A stretch of DNA of 10,585 nucleotides from Trachelipus rathkii (taxonomy: Eukaryota > Arthropoda > Malacostraca > Isopoda > Trachelipodidae): NCBI GenBank assembly GCA_015478945.1, contig JABUQX010038865.1, forward strand, positions 72,501 through 83,085. The letters run 5' to 3'. The position numbers and the translations under genes are program-made. The notes under the pieces were generated by a model that saw nothing but the letters and a program-made list of their open reading frames with translations, ran no database searches and was not told the origin of the DNA. Each line of letters begins with the position of its first letter. The stretch's first letter is position 1. Below are positions 1 to 7,788 of the stretch, piece by piece.

Positions 1-725
1 TTTAACTTTTTTTTTTTTTTAAGGAAACTTTTCAGTTTTTTGGTATCCTGAAACTGTTCAGTTTTTTGGAAAAATATAAAATAAAACTATTAATGTTGAC
101 CAATAAACTCTTGGTATTTAATAAAAAAAAAATTCAACTTTCTGAAAGCATGATTATTAATAGAAAGATATACACTTATCAAAATTTAATGTATGAACTG
201 AGGAAATAGGCTGAAATAATGATTAATAGATATTTTATACGCCAATTATATACGAACCACCGCTTGCAGACGAAAATTATGCAATTGTGGTCAGGAATTC
301 AAATTAAATCGAACGTGAAATTCGTGCTAGGTTTACTTTTGGTTTTTAAACAATTGAAATCAGCTTTTGTGATGGAGCCTCTAGTTTGGAAAAACCAGAA
401 AATAAAAAAAATAAATGATTTACATTACAAATAAATGGATCAATTATTTGTGATGGAGTTTATCATCTGCGAAGATATTTAATTAAACTGATTTTATAAA
501 TGAAAACCTTCACCAATTCAGAAACAATCCGCCATCTTGATTTGTTACATTTTTCGTAAGAACTGCTTAAATTCAGCAAGCACTGGAAAATTACTCACCT
601 CACCAGCAAAATAATAATATTCCTTGATTTTGCGATTTTGCGGTAAGTTTGGAGATAATGACGAACGCAAACTCAGCGATTTCTTACGTTTCTAAGCGAC
701 AAAACAAAAAGGAAACGGCTATAAG
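1..725. other. AT-rich interval, no recognised gene
   Basis: No gene is recognised. A 14-base T run lies at 7-20. The phrase TTCAGTTTTTTGG occurs twice, near 32 and 57. The longest frame, plus strand 219-434 (71 residues), resembles nothing I know and has no supporting context. In the frame of the second position TTTGTGATGGAG repeats 81 bp apart (366-377 and 447-458), in phase, giving FCDGASSL and ICDGVYHL, but that frame contains stops. This may be old coding or transposon DNA of unknown origin. Confidence 0.5.
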
Positions 726-840
726 TATATATATATATATATAAATTACTATATATATATATAATATAACATATATATAAATATTTATATATATCATATA
801 TATATAAATATATATATATAATATATATATTATCTATATA
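726..840. repeat. TA dinucleotide tract
   Basis: This is an imperfect (TA)n microsatellite with AA and TT phase changes that break it into short perfect runs. It is self-complementary and could extrude hairpins. It has no coding content. Confidence 0.9.
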
Positions 841-1021
841 CAACTCCAATTATTCCCTCTTTATTTATTTTTCAATTTCTCAAATGTTTGAATCTTAATG
901 GCAGCATGTTATGTCCTGGGCAACCGCTGCAGTTTAGAAAAGTTGGTTTCATTAACCAGGCTTCCGAGTAGATATATACAAAGTTTGTAATTATAAAATA
1001 ATGTAACATATAAATCATAAA
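841..1021. other. Unique spacer between TA tracts
   Basis: About 180 bases of more complex sequence lie between two TA tracts, including a GC-richer patch at roughly 898-970. No frame, RNA structure or transposon end was recognised. Confidence 0.4.
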
Positions 1022-1284
1022 TTAATATATATATTTTAATAAAATTTTAATAATATGTATATATAATATATATATATATAATATATATATAAATTATAAT
1101 ATATATATATATATATATATAATATATATATATTTATATATATAAATATATAATATATAATATATATATATATATAAGTAATATATATAAATATATTATA
1201 TGATAAATATTATATATAATATATTAATATATAATATATATATATAATATCATAAATATTATATATATTATTATATTATATATT
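1022..1284. repeat. Long imperfect TA tract
   Basis: About 260 bases of (TA)n are interrupted by AAT, TTA and single-base phase changes. Many nested palindromes are present. It ends directly at the CGTATCG-rich fragment. Confidence 0.9.
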
Positions 1285-1432
1285 AGGCCAATATTTATAG
1301 AGTAAAAACGTATCGTATCAGTGATCCGACAAAAATTTCGGGTTATCGGCTCGTATCGGTAGTTGAAATAAATTGAGAGTTACTTGTACATCGTATCGTA
1401 TCGGACGAAAATTTTGTTAATCGGTCAATCAC
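1285..1432. repeat. CGTATCG-rich repeat fragment
   Basis: This block is far richer in CG dinucleotides than its TA flanks. Two related direct copies lie about 80 bp apart, near 1309-1345 and 1389-1425. Each has GTATCGTATC, then an A-rich CGAcAAAATTT-like core, then a TATCGG or AATCGG end. A single TCGTATCGG lies between them. The design, short GC-rich words repeated in a small island inside TA tracts, resembles subterminal repeats of hAT-type DNA transposons, but no transposase or terminal repeat ties it to a family. Confidence 0.5.
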
Positions 1433-1433
1433 A

Positions 1434-1476
<43 letters not shown>

Positions 1477-1554
1477 ATATATATTATAATAATATATATA
1501 TATATATATAATTAATATATATATAGTTAATAAATATAATATATATATATTATA
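1433..1554. repeat. TA dinucleotide tract
   Basis: An imperfect (TA)n run that ends exactly where the GC-rich GGGCGTAGGCAGG motif begins. Confidence 0.9.
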
Positions 1555-1580
1555 TGGGCGTAGGCAGGATTAGGGGGGCA
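1555..1580 (+). repeat. GC-rich transposon-end-like motif, copy 1
   Basis: The motif reads GGGCGTAGGCAGGATT, then AGGGGGGCA, and is flanked on both sides by TA tracts. Closely related motifs occur at 5549 (plus) and 6117 (minus), and a more distant one at 4848 (minus). G-rich ends of the type GGCGTAG...GGGGGGCA are, from general knowledge, typical of terminal inverted repeats of some animal hAT elements. This copy could be the left end of the hAT relic that follows; that link is inference, because TA flanks hide any target-site duplication. Confidence 0.45.
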
Positions 1581-1653
1581 AATTATATAATATATAATAT
1601 TATATATATATATATAAATAATATATATATAGATAATATATAATAAATATATA

Positions 1654-1694
<41 letters not shown>
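1581..1694. repeat. TA dinucleotide tract
   Basis: An imperfect (TA)n run between the GC-rich motif and the AT-rich 3' flank of the decayed hAT transposase. Confidence 0.9.
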
Positions 1695-1696
<2 letters not shown>

Positions 1697-1904
1697 TACT
1701 TTATGTTTTTCAAAGTCTTAATAAATATAAAAAAATAAGAATTTAAAATTTTTCATAATTTACGAAATAGTTTTATTTCAAAATGAGTATAACTAGTAAA
1801 AAGTCTTATATTATAAAAGAGTTTTTTTTAGCATGAAAAATAATAATTTAATATTTTCTTTATTTCTCTAAAGCTTTGAATATCTTACTATCAAGTGATG
1901 TTTT

Positions 1905-2090
1905 TGACGTTGAAAGTTACCCTGGCGAATGCCTATAACATAGCCACATTAATACTTTCGTGGAAATAGTTGACTTTAGACACGTGTTATTAAACATTCG
2001 TCGTAATACTAAACACCTATTCAATGCAAAGTAGTTGATGGACCATGATGAGAAATTACTTTGATAGCTATGTGAACTGTTGGAAAAATA
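1905..2090 (-). other. hAT C-terminal dimerisation domain remnant
   Basis: On the minus strand FPTVHIAIKVIS is followed by a degraded region (IE, stop, VFS) that matches the usual ERSFS position. In a shifted frame RRMFNNTCLKSTI fits the family's LRR...TWLRSTM segment. This C-terminal block is the most conserved part of hAT transposases and holds subunits together. At least one stop and one indel separate the two halves. Confidence 0.75.
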
Positions 2091-3032
2091 CAAATGATTT
2101 TTTTAGTAAATGTCTGTTAATCTCATTTCTCATTTTTTTCCCTATGAATCATTCCAGAAATACACAATAATTACTGCTTCTACTTAATTAGGTTGTCAAA
2201 TATTATATTCAGTTATAATGAGTCAATTTTTCTTAAATATTCAGGATAGTTAATTTTCTTGTTCTAACTGGGGGCAAAATGCAAGGAAAGGTCGATGTTA
2301 TACAATGTTCCAAAATTTAAACACTGAGATGAAAATGAGAAATCAAGATAAAGTAATAAATTGGGGCAGCTCTAAGCATCCTTAGCAGAATTTGGTTTGC
2401 ATGTCCCTGAGGTGAATTCCTTTGGTGAACTGTGCAACTGAAATGAAAAATCTGGCAAAAAATCTTAGATTTTAAAAAAATTCCTTAAAAAATGAGGACG
2501 CATTATTTTCATTTCCATTCAGTTTTAAAAATATTTTAAAAGTTGTCTAGTGGACATGAACCTCATCCAAAATTATTACTTTAGTTTGAATGACATATTC
2601 CATATAGTCTCCAAATATTGAACTAATATTTCTCATGTTTATATAACTATAGAAATGACTCAGGACAATCTGCTGATGATGAAAGCTGACATGCTGACAG
2701 TTCGTGTGGCTTGCGTGTCATTCTGATAGATGAGAGTAATTTTTTAATGAATAATTTTATTGGCTAAATGTTTCTTAAAATATCCTAGTTTTATTATTGT
2801 ACTTTGCAGAGCCATCGTGTTCGCAAACAAGAGTATATTTAGCCACCAAATTTCTCGAGGAAATTTTTTCCGGAAAATTTATAAATTATAATTTACTATT
2901 CCAACAGTGTTTCGAAATTTTGGAACAGTATTTAGGTCATTAATATAAATTGAAACGATAGAACAACATGAAAAAAATTTGCTTTAGGGTACTGATCTCT
3001 TATTAACTTCCGAACACCATTTTCTTTGCCAG

Positions 3033-3257
3033 TCATGGTGGAGCACCCATCAAACCAAGTCCAACAAGCTTACTCATATTTAAATTGTAAATATCTCGTA
3101 TAGTAGACAATATAGCTCCGGCTATATCTTCAGCTTTCAGTTTTTCAAGAGGAGTTAAGCCTAGAAATTCTTCACGTACATTGAGATCCTTATCAACGAA
3201 GCGAACACCAAACGATAGCTGTTCTGTTCCGGATATGTCTGCTGCCTCGTCTGCTAA
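3033..3257 (-). other. DUF4371-like transposase core, longest open piece
   Basis: This is 74 residues read without a stop, from LADEAADISG down to KLVGLGLMGAPP and a TGA. The LADE..DISG.EQ motif and the following VRFVD, REEFLGL and LVGLG elements are the hallmark of this hAT lineage; the aspartates and glutamate belong to the catalytic core region. The expected GFDG motif is broken by loss of one base near 3050, and STMTGKENGV continues in the next frame. At the upstream edge a missing T turns the expected SLLADE into a TAG stop. Confidence 0.8.
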
Positions 3258-3263
3258 AGAGAG

Positions 3264-3378
3264 AAATATTTACAATTGTTTACTTCATTCAAAATTTGAT
3301 TACATACCAACTTTCCACAAATAAATATTGACAATTGTTACTCATTAAAAATTTGATTAATATATCGACTTTCCACAA
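3264..3378. repeat. Internal tandem duplication in the hAT relic, period about 59 bp
   Basis: The segments 3264-3320 and 3323-3378 are direct copies, with AAATATT, ACAATTG, AAAATTTGATTA and ACTTTCCACAA shared in the same order. By eye they agree at roughly 80% of positions. The first copy reads on the minus strand as GKLVCNQILNEVNNCKYF, the normal transposase sequence; the second is the added copy, with stops and a shifted frame. The duplication arose within the element and has since diverged, so the relic is old. Confidence 0.7.
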
Positions 3379-3804
3379 AAAAATAAGTTATTCTGAATTC
3401 ATATGTGAGTTATTAGCTTTTTACATTAAGTATTTCGAATACATATAAAAATAAATTCATATAATAATCTTTTGGCACCCATTCTGTTTCAAAGTTTAAA
3501 AATTTTTCCTTAAATTTTTTTGCTACTGATTTTAAAATAAAAGTACAGATTTTTGTCCTATTTTTTTTTTCACCATGTATGACATTGGAAGATGTCTGAA
3601 AATTATATAATTTCCATTCAGCATAGATTGTTTAAAAACATATCCAAAGTACCATTCCCACAATACTTTATAATTGTGCTGCTACTGAGCATTCTTTGAT
3701 GCATTCTTGATATTTGCATGGACTTTAGCACATGAAAGCATGTCTTTATATTTTCTAAAAGGGTTTTACAATAAAAGCAAATATGTCTCTTTGATAGAAT
3801 GTCT

Positions 3805-3861
3805 AAATAAGCCACACAATCTACAAAACGATCCTTTCAATATCTTAGAATACGCTAGCCA
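3805..3861 (-). other. TTF-type zinc finger remnant
   Basis: The minus strand reads WLAYSKILKGSFCRLCGLF. The pattern WL.YS...KG.FC..C..F is characteristic of the TTF-like finger at the N-terminus of this hAT lineage, which binds DNA. A stop follows soon after (near 3780). A shifted frame continues with RKYKDMLSCAKVHANIKNA, consistent with the downstream K.H....H histidine part of the finger. Confidence 0.7.
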
Positions 3862-3925
3862 AGACTTGTGCAGATCTAGCTATTCACAAAGGAAAGGAGT
3901 TTTTTCCTTTCATCTTTAAAATTGT

Positions 3926-4620
3926 GCATAATTGGTGGTTTGTACGTTTTTTTAATAAGTCAAACTTTAATTTTAATATTGATTCCAATTTTGTAATTTC
4001 CAATATCCAGGACTTCCTCTTGGTACACTATATCCCAAGTAGCAACATCTACTACAATAATATCAATAACAGATGGCTTCAATACCACTTTGAAATTATC
4101 CATCAACCGATACTAAACTCAGCACTAATGGTTCGTAGTTGTTATCAATCACAAATGAATAACTTATCAATCCTAGGCACATGGCTAATTTATACCTTAT
4201 CCTAATTTTTCAAAGTAATACTTTGCAGATAAATAATATATAATATTTAACCACCTCCACTACTCTTTCCTTCTCAACGCACACAAGTCAGTTACTTCTT
4301 ACCCAGGAAATATTGCAAATTTTTTTCCCATAACAGTCCTCAATATCTCTCTCGTATAATTCCTGTATTAGATGTTAGAGCAAATAAAAAGCTATATGCA
4401 TCTAAAGTCTATGCCTGGTTTTTTTTAAAAAAAAAATACATACAATTCAGAATTATTTCCAAACGTGTTACGATTCTCTGATTTGGGCAACAACGAAATG
4501 CATTGGATGGAGGTATACAATGAGCGGCGTTACAAGTCTGGCCAGGGTAGACATGGCCCTCCCTTACATTTCCAGCCACAAAGTATCTCAAGATAACAAA
4601 AAAATAGCTTTCTCGTGATA
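3926..4620. other. AT-rich interval upstream of the hAT relic, no gene recognised
   Basis: This lies 5' of the decayed transposase on its own strand and may hold its leader and N-terminal remnant. Plus-strand frames at 3924-4205 and the minus-strand frame at 4409-4591 are open but match nothing I recognise. A perfect small palindrome, CAAAGTAATACTTTG, is near 4210. Confidence 0.4.
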
Positions 4621-4623
4621 ATA

Positions 4624-4706
4624 CTATATATATAATATATATATAATATATATTATATAATAATATAATATATATAGATATTATATTATATATATTAATA
4701 TTATAT

Positions 4707-4746
<40 letters not shown>

Positions 4747-4760
4747 TAATATATATATAT
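4624..4760. repeat. TA dinucleotide tract
   Basis: Imperfect (TA)n, including a perfect run of about 30 bases near its right end. Confidence 0.9.
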
Positions 4761-4805
4761 CGTATAGCCATGATCTTAAAAAAAATTCTATAACTCAATA
4801 TACTA

Positions 4806-4848
4806 GGGGGGGCCATGACTCCTACCCTGCCCCCATACGGCGCCCATG
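4806..4848 (-). repeat. GC-rich transposon-end-like motif, copy 4 (divergent)
   Basis: On the minus strand it begins CATGGGCGCCGTATGGGGG, continues CAGGGTAGGAG and ends CATGGCCCCCC, directly against a TA tract at its outer side. It shares the outer ATGGGCG and the G-run design with the motif at 1555 but not the rest. It may be an end of the hAT relic at 1875-3925 or of another element. Its inverted orientation relative to 1555 fits a 3.3-kb element, but that assignment is weak. Confidence 0.35.
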
Positions 4849-4886
4849 TATATATATATTATTATATAATATATATAATTATATAG

Positions 4887-4921
<35 letters not shown>

Positions 4922-4984
4922 ATATATAAGTATATATAGTTATATATGGCATTGCAGAATTTTCATTTAGGTGGAAAAGTTGAT

Positions 4985-5016
<32 letters not shown>

Positions 5017-5120
5017 ATATAATATATATTAATACTATAATTCATATAGATATATGTATATTATCATATTACTATATATATATTATTATATATAATATAT
5101 ATTATATTATATATATATAA
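4849..5120. repeat. TA tracts with a short unique break
   Basis: Two TA tracts (about 4849-4945 and 4981-5120) are split by about 35 bases of unique sequence containing GGCATTGCAGAATTTTC. Translations of this region are only Tyr/Ile runs and are not genes. Confidence 0.85.
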
Positions 5121-5129
5121 TTTATTGAC

Positions 5130-5445
5130 AAAGTTACTTAAACCGCCCACACGGACGGCGAAGCTCGGATAAAAAAAAGATTTCACAAGTAGCACTATTG
5201 TACATACAATAGATGTTCTAGTGGGCGAAATTATTTTTTTTAAATTGTTCTAAGGGCGAAGGTTAGGTAGGTCAGGTTAGGTTAAGTATAGCGTTAGCTA
5301 ATTAGGTTAGCGTATGGTCATTCATGTCAGATCAGGAAATAAATTCATTTTCGCCCCCTAAAACACTATTTATTTATCATACAGGCTTACCTGTGAAAAT
5401 TTTTTTTGATCCAAGCTCCCGTTCCGTGTGGTTTAAGATAACTTT
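5130..5445. mobile_element. Foldback element / MITE with long inverted arms
   Basis: The left arm starts AAAGTTACTTAAACC, then ACACGGACGG, GAAGCTCGGAT, an A run and TTTCAC. It pairs with the reverse complement of the right arm, which reads AAAGTTATCTTAAACC, ACACGGAACGG, GAGCTTGGAT, an A run and TTTCAC. The strong arms are about 5130-5187 and 5393-5445, and weaker pairing extends inward to roughly 5232 and 5350 (shared GGGCGAAA). No transposase lies inside, as in non-autonomous DNA elements. TA tracts on both sides prevent recognition of a target-site duplication. The family is unknown. Confidence 0.75.
5261..5310 (+). repeat. TTAGG-like interstitial repeat in the foldback loop
   Basis: GGTTAGGTAGGTCAGGTTAG, then GTTAAG, and a second patch TAATTAGGTTAGCG form a degenerate (TTAGG)n-like stretch. 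TTAGG is the telomeric repeat of most insects. Here it is short, impure and inside a foldback element, so it is not a telomere. Confidence 0.5.
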
Positions 5446-5449
5446 ACCA

Positions 5450-5548
5450 TATAATATTATTAATATATATATAATATAATATATAAGTATATAATATATA
5501 TATAATATATATATATATAATATATTATATGTATATATATATATATAT
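5450..5548. repeat. TA dinucleotide tract
   Basis: Imperfect (TA)n between the foldback element and the GC-rich end at 5549. Confidence 0.9.
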
Positions 5549-6117
5549 GCGTAAGCAGGTGAGGGGGGGCACTATGCCCCCTAATCTGCAAATTTAAAAT
5601 ATAGAACCTTATATGTAGCCAGGACGAATGTTTTTAAGGGGTTTGCTATAGAAAAACTGAAAAAAATACATCAATCGATATAATGAAGTAGTAAATAACT
5701 AATCAATACACGTATTATATTATTTTATTCAAAACTTAAAAATGTTTTCGATTTCATATTGGCTTAAAGTCAACTAGCTTTGGCTTTTATACCTGTTGGA
5801 TTTCTCTATATATTCTCCGGTAAAATTCAGTATGTCAGACTAGATTTCGATTGCCAAAGCTGTAAATCAATCAAGAAGGCCTACCCGTTGATATTCAGCT
5901 GCAGACAACACGTTAAAAAAAAACAATTGCAAAAAATAGAAAATATGATACAGCAATTGAAGACCAAATCATTACTATATATATTTATATTATATATATA
6001 ATATAATAAATATATATAGATATATAGTATAAATATATATATATAATATATATATATACTATATTATATTATTATTAAACCTTTGCCCCCCCCCTAAATT
6101 AAATCCTGCACTACGCC
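5549..6117. mobile_element. Candidate 569-bp non-autonomous element with inverted GC-rich ends
   Basis: The left end reads GCGTAAGCAGGTGAGGGGGG, then GCA. The right end, read on the minus strand, is GGCGTAGTGCAGGATTTAAT, then TTAGGGGGGGGGCA. They share GCGTAG, CAGG and a G run closing in GCA, and are inverted. The motif at 1555 is a third relative. Both outer edges touch TA tracts. The interior is AT-rich, with a TA tract near 5976-6066. It has a 73-residue plus-strand frame (5780-6001) with a KKKQLQKIENMIQQLK basic segment that I do not recognise and would not call a gene. A hairpin GGGGGCA/TGCCCCC lies just inside the left end (about 5565-5581). Confidence 0.5.
5976..6066. repeat. TA dinucleotide tract inside the candidate element
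   Basis: Imperfect (TA)n with ATAAATATATA interruptions, just inside the right GC-rich end. Confidence 0.85.
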
Positions 6118-6212
6118 ATAATATATAATATATATATATATATATTATATATATTATACCTAATATATATAGCTATATAATAAAAATATAATAATATATT
6201 ATATAATAATAT
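6118..6212. repeat. TA dinucleotide tract
   Basis: Imperfect (TA)n between the GC-rich end at 6117 and the GCGGATG-rich block. Confidence 0.9.
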
Positions 6213-6332
6213 AACGGCACGCGTGGCTATCTCTCCGGAACGCACAGATTCGGGAGTGTTGCATCGCGGTTGCGGATGCGGACGGATGTTTATTTTACAA
6301 CCGCGATTCGGAATGCCGGATCGGGAATGTTT
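6213..6332. repeat. GCGGATGCGG-type repeat block, copy 1
   Basis: This is a GC-rich island with GCATCGCGGTTGCGGATGCG, then GACGGATG, an AT spacer, and CCGGATCGGGAATGTT at its right edge. It resembles the block at 7485-7590, which also closes with GGATGCGGGAATGTTA before a TA tract. The two lie in the same orientation on the two sides of the BED-type hAT relic. Such words look like subterminal transposase-binding repeats of Ac-like hAT elements, but no clean terminal repeat is visible. Confidence 0.5.
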
Positions 6333-6440
6333 GATATATATATATATTATATAATAATATTATATATATTGATTATATATAATATATATATATATATATA
6401 TATTAATTATATAGTATATATTAATATAAATTATATCCCT
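6333..6440. repeat. TA dinucleotide tract
   Basis: Imperfect (TA)n. Its translation gives the Ile/Tyr-rich tail of a spurious frame starting in the preceding GC-rich island. Confidence 0.9.
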
Positions 6441-6629
6441 AATATATTTCGAGTTGTAGCCACAAATCTATTAATATAATTATTACCAGTCGGGACGGGG
6501 ACCCAACTCACGATTGCAACCCCACAAACCTTTTCCCAAACCCTCCACCTTTAATGAAAGAAATCTTACAAAATGATTATATACTTTTTGCACTAGTATT
6601 GAAATCAAATTATAAGAAGTTGTGCTGAA

Positions 6630-7060
6630 AACATCAATAATTTTCTGACTTTCTGCTGAGGCTGTTTCTCTTTCAAATATATATCAGGCAGCATGCTAAA
6701 ATACCTCTTCACTGAACACAGTTTTGAGAGGACAGGCCAAATTATTTCCTTGTAAGTTTACTCAAACCGGGGAAAATATTTTGCTTAACTTTCACCATCT
6801 GATAGGACATCATTTGTATAAATCGTTTTTCTTCTTAATAGTTTTCAATCATTTAACATATTGGTAATGCGTGTTTTCTTTCATCACTACTAGACTGTAT
6901 CAATTCTTTCCAGTGAATCTGTTATTGATTTACTTCTAGTAGGTTTTGTCTGTAGATTTCGTTTTTTTCCTTTTAATTGGTGGTGCGAATAATAGACGTT
7001 TGGATTGAGTTTTCAACTGCAAACAACAAAGTGAACGATATAAACTGTCAATATTGTTTA

Positions 7061-7104
<44 letters not shown>

Positions 7105-7470
7105 GCCTTTACAACGGGATCTAAGTAAGTTGCAAATTAGACGAAGGTCATTAATTTTCAACAAGAACCAAAGCGTTCCTAGTCTGTTTTATTAATCTTT
7201 CATTTTTTTTAAACGTCATCATTCATTGAAATCTTCAAAATGCCCTAGCGTTGAGATTATTGTATAACATCGGAGATGAGAAGCTGGTAGAGACGTTGAT
7301 ATTTTTGGCATCCCTAATTCTGTGACCTGTTGGAGTCAATATTATTATGAACTTCAAGCTGTGAGATCATTAGTCATCATTACACAGTTGGGTCGAGGTT
7401 CCATGTCTCTCATTTAAAGTTGCGTTCAGATCATCTTAAGTATTTTTATTATAAAACTTCATTATCAAAT
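6630..7470 (-). pseudogene. Decayed, N-truncated hAT transposase (BED-finger / Ac-like group)
   Basis: This is the C-terminal two thirds of a hAT transposase of the ZBED/Ac-like group, on the minus strand. Family landmarks appear in order: ETWNLDPT near 7391-7410 where TRWNST is expected; VTEL near 7309-7326; ATYLDPVVKA at 7104-7133 for the usual AT(F/Y)LDPRFK; QMVKVKQNIFPGLSKLTRK (about 6745-6800) for the W-rich FP.LSKLARKYL block; LACPLKTVFSEEVF at 6699-6740 for LA.PATS..SER.FS; and YIFERETASAESQKIIDVF near 6640-6690. The BED finger and N-terminal part are missing. Frameshifts, in-frame stops (for example the TAG and TGA in VF-stop-HAA-stop-YIF) and a 41-bp A run after LDPVVKA make it non-functional. 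Assignment rests on remembered motifs. Confidence 0.8.
7062..7102 (+). repeat. 41-bp A homopolymer inside the hAT relic
   Basis: An uninterrupted run of 41 A sits between the LDPVVKA motif (7104-7133) and the rest of the pseudogene. It may be an expanded A stretch or the tail of a small retroposed insert. Its length is uncertain in any assembly, because homopolymers of this size are error-prone. Confidence 0.9.
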
Positions 7471-7484
7471 CTCTACAATAAAAT

Positions 7485-7593
7485 ATCCGCGAAAACCATC
7501 CGCAGGCAAATGCGCATGCGGATGCGGGATGCGAGTCTTTAATAATATGCGAATCTCGCGATGGGTGCGGATGCGGGAATGTTACCTGCATCA
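7485..7593. repeat. GCGGATGCGG-type repeat block, copy 2
   Basis: It contains ATCCGCGAAAACCATCCGCA, then GCGCATGCGGATGCGGGATG, an AT spacer, and GGTGCGGATGCGGGAATGTT before the TA tract. Inverted ATCCGC and GCGGAT words occur together, so the block can fold. It abuts the 5' end of the hAT relic on its coding strand and matches the block at 6213-6332. Confidence 0.55.
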
Positions 7594-7671
7594 CATAATA
7601 TATATATATTTATTAAGTATTATATATATGAATTATATAGTATATAATATATAATTATATATGTATATTAT

Positions 7672-7706
<35 letters not shown>

Positions 7707-7788
7707 TATATTTATTATATATTATATTAAATATATATATATATATAATATATATATATATAATATATATATATCATTATATTATAAT
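7594..7788. repeat. Long TA tract
   Basis: About 195 bases of imperfect (TA)n, with a long run at 7670-7710. Frames in it are spurious. Confidence 0.9.

Larger units (their letters stand above)
1875..3925 (-). pseudogene. Decayed hAT transposase (TTF finger, DUF4371 core, hAT dimerisation end)
   Basis: This is a relic of a hAT-superfamily transposase, the type annotated in animals as 'zinc finger MYM-type protein 1-like'. Intact members bind element ends and cut and paste them in the nucleus. Domains lie in the right order on the minus strand: a TTF-like finger with WLAYSKILKGSFC (3805-3861); a core with NEVNNCKYFS, LADEAADISGTEQLS and REEFLGL (about 3033-3320); STMTGKENGV after a one-base deletion near 3050; NDLNTVPKFRNTVGIV (2894-2941); VCE..GSAKY near 2810; and a C-terminal FPTVHIAIKVIS (2051-2086) followed by RRMFNNTCLKSTI (1965-2003). 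The span of about 2.05 kb matches a nearly full-length copy. Many frameshifts and stops mean no functional protein. Domain names rest on remembered family motifs, not a search. Confidence 0.85.

Noticed and set aside
219..434. 71-residue plus-strand frame
   Set aside because: No recognisable motif and no supporting context; a frame of this length is expected by chance.
439..487. GVYHLRRYLIK as a Harbinger transposase GYPLR.YL motif
   Set aside because: The resemblance is only a few residues, and neither the upstream acidic motifs nor the downstream conserved arginine-rich block is present.
517..534. Minus-strand ATGGCGGATTG as a gene start
   Set aside because: The frame stops after five codons, and no splice donor with a continuing exon could be supported.
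2668..2700. CTGATGATGAAAGC as a second hammerhead core
   Set aside because: There is no stem II between the CTGATGA and GAAA parts, and the site lies inside the decayed transposase.
3707..4205. Two plus-strand frames (3707-3919 and 3924-4205)
   Set aside because: The first is the antisense of the hAT zinc-finger region. The second has no recognisable content and low-complexity Asn/Ile composition.
4409..4591. 60-residue minus-strand frame with four cysteines
   Set aside because: The cysteines do not fit a finger spacing I know, and there is no other support.
4803..5045. 80-residue minus-strand frame rich in Tyr and Ile
   Set aside because: It is a translation of TA repeats. The same holds for frames at 6270-6479, 7661-7894 (its first half) and 10200-10421.
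6977..7195. 72-residue plus-strand frame containing a lysine run
   Set aside because: The lysines are the A homopolymer, and the frame is antisense to the hAT relic.
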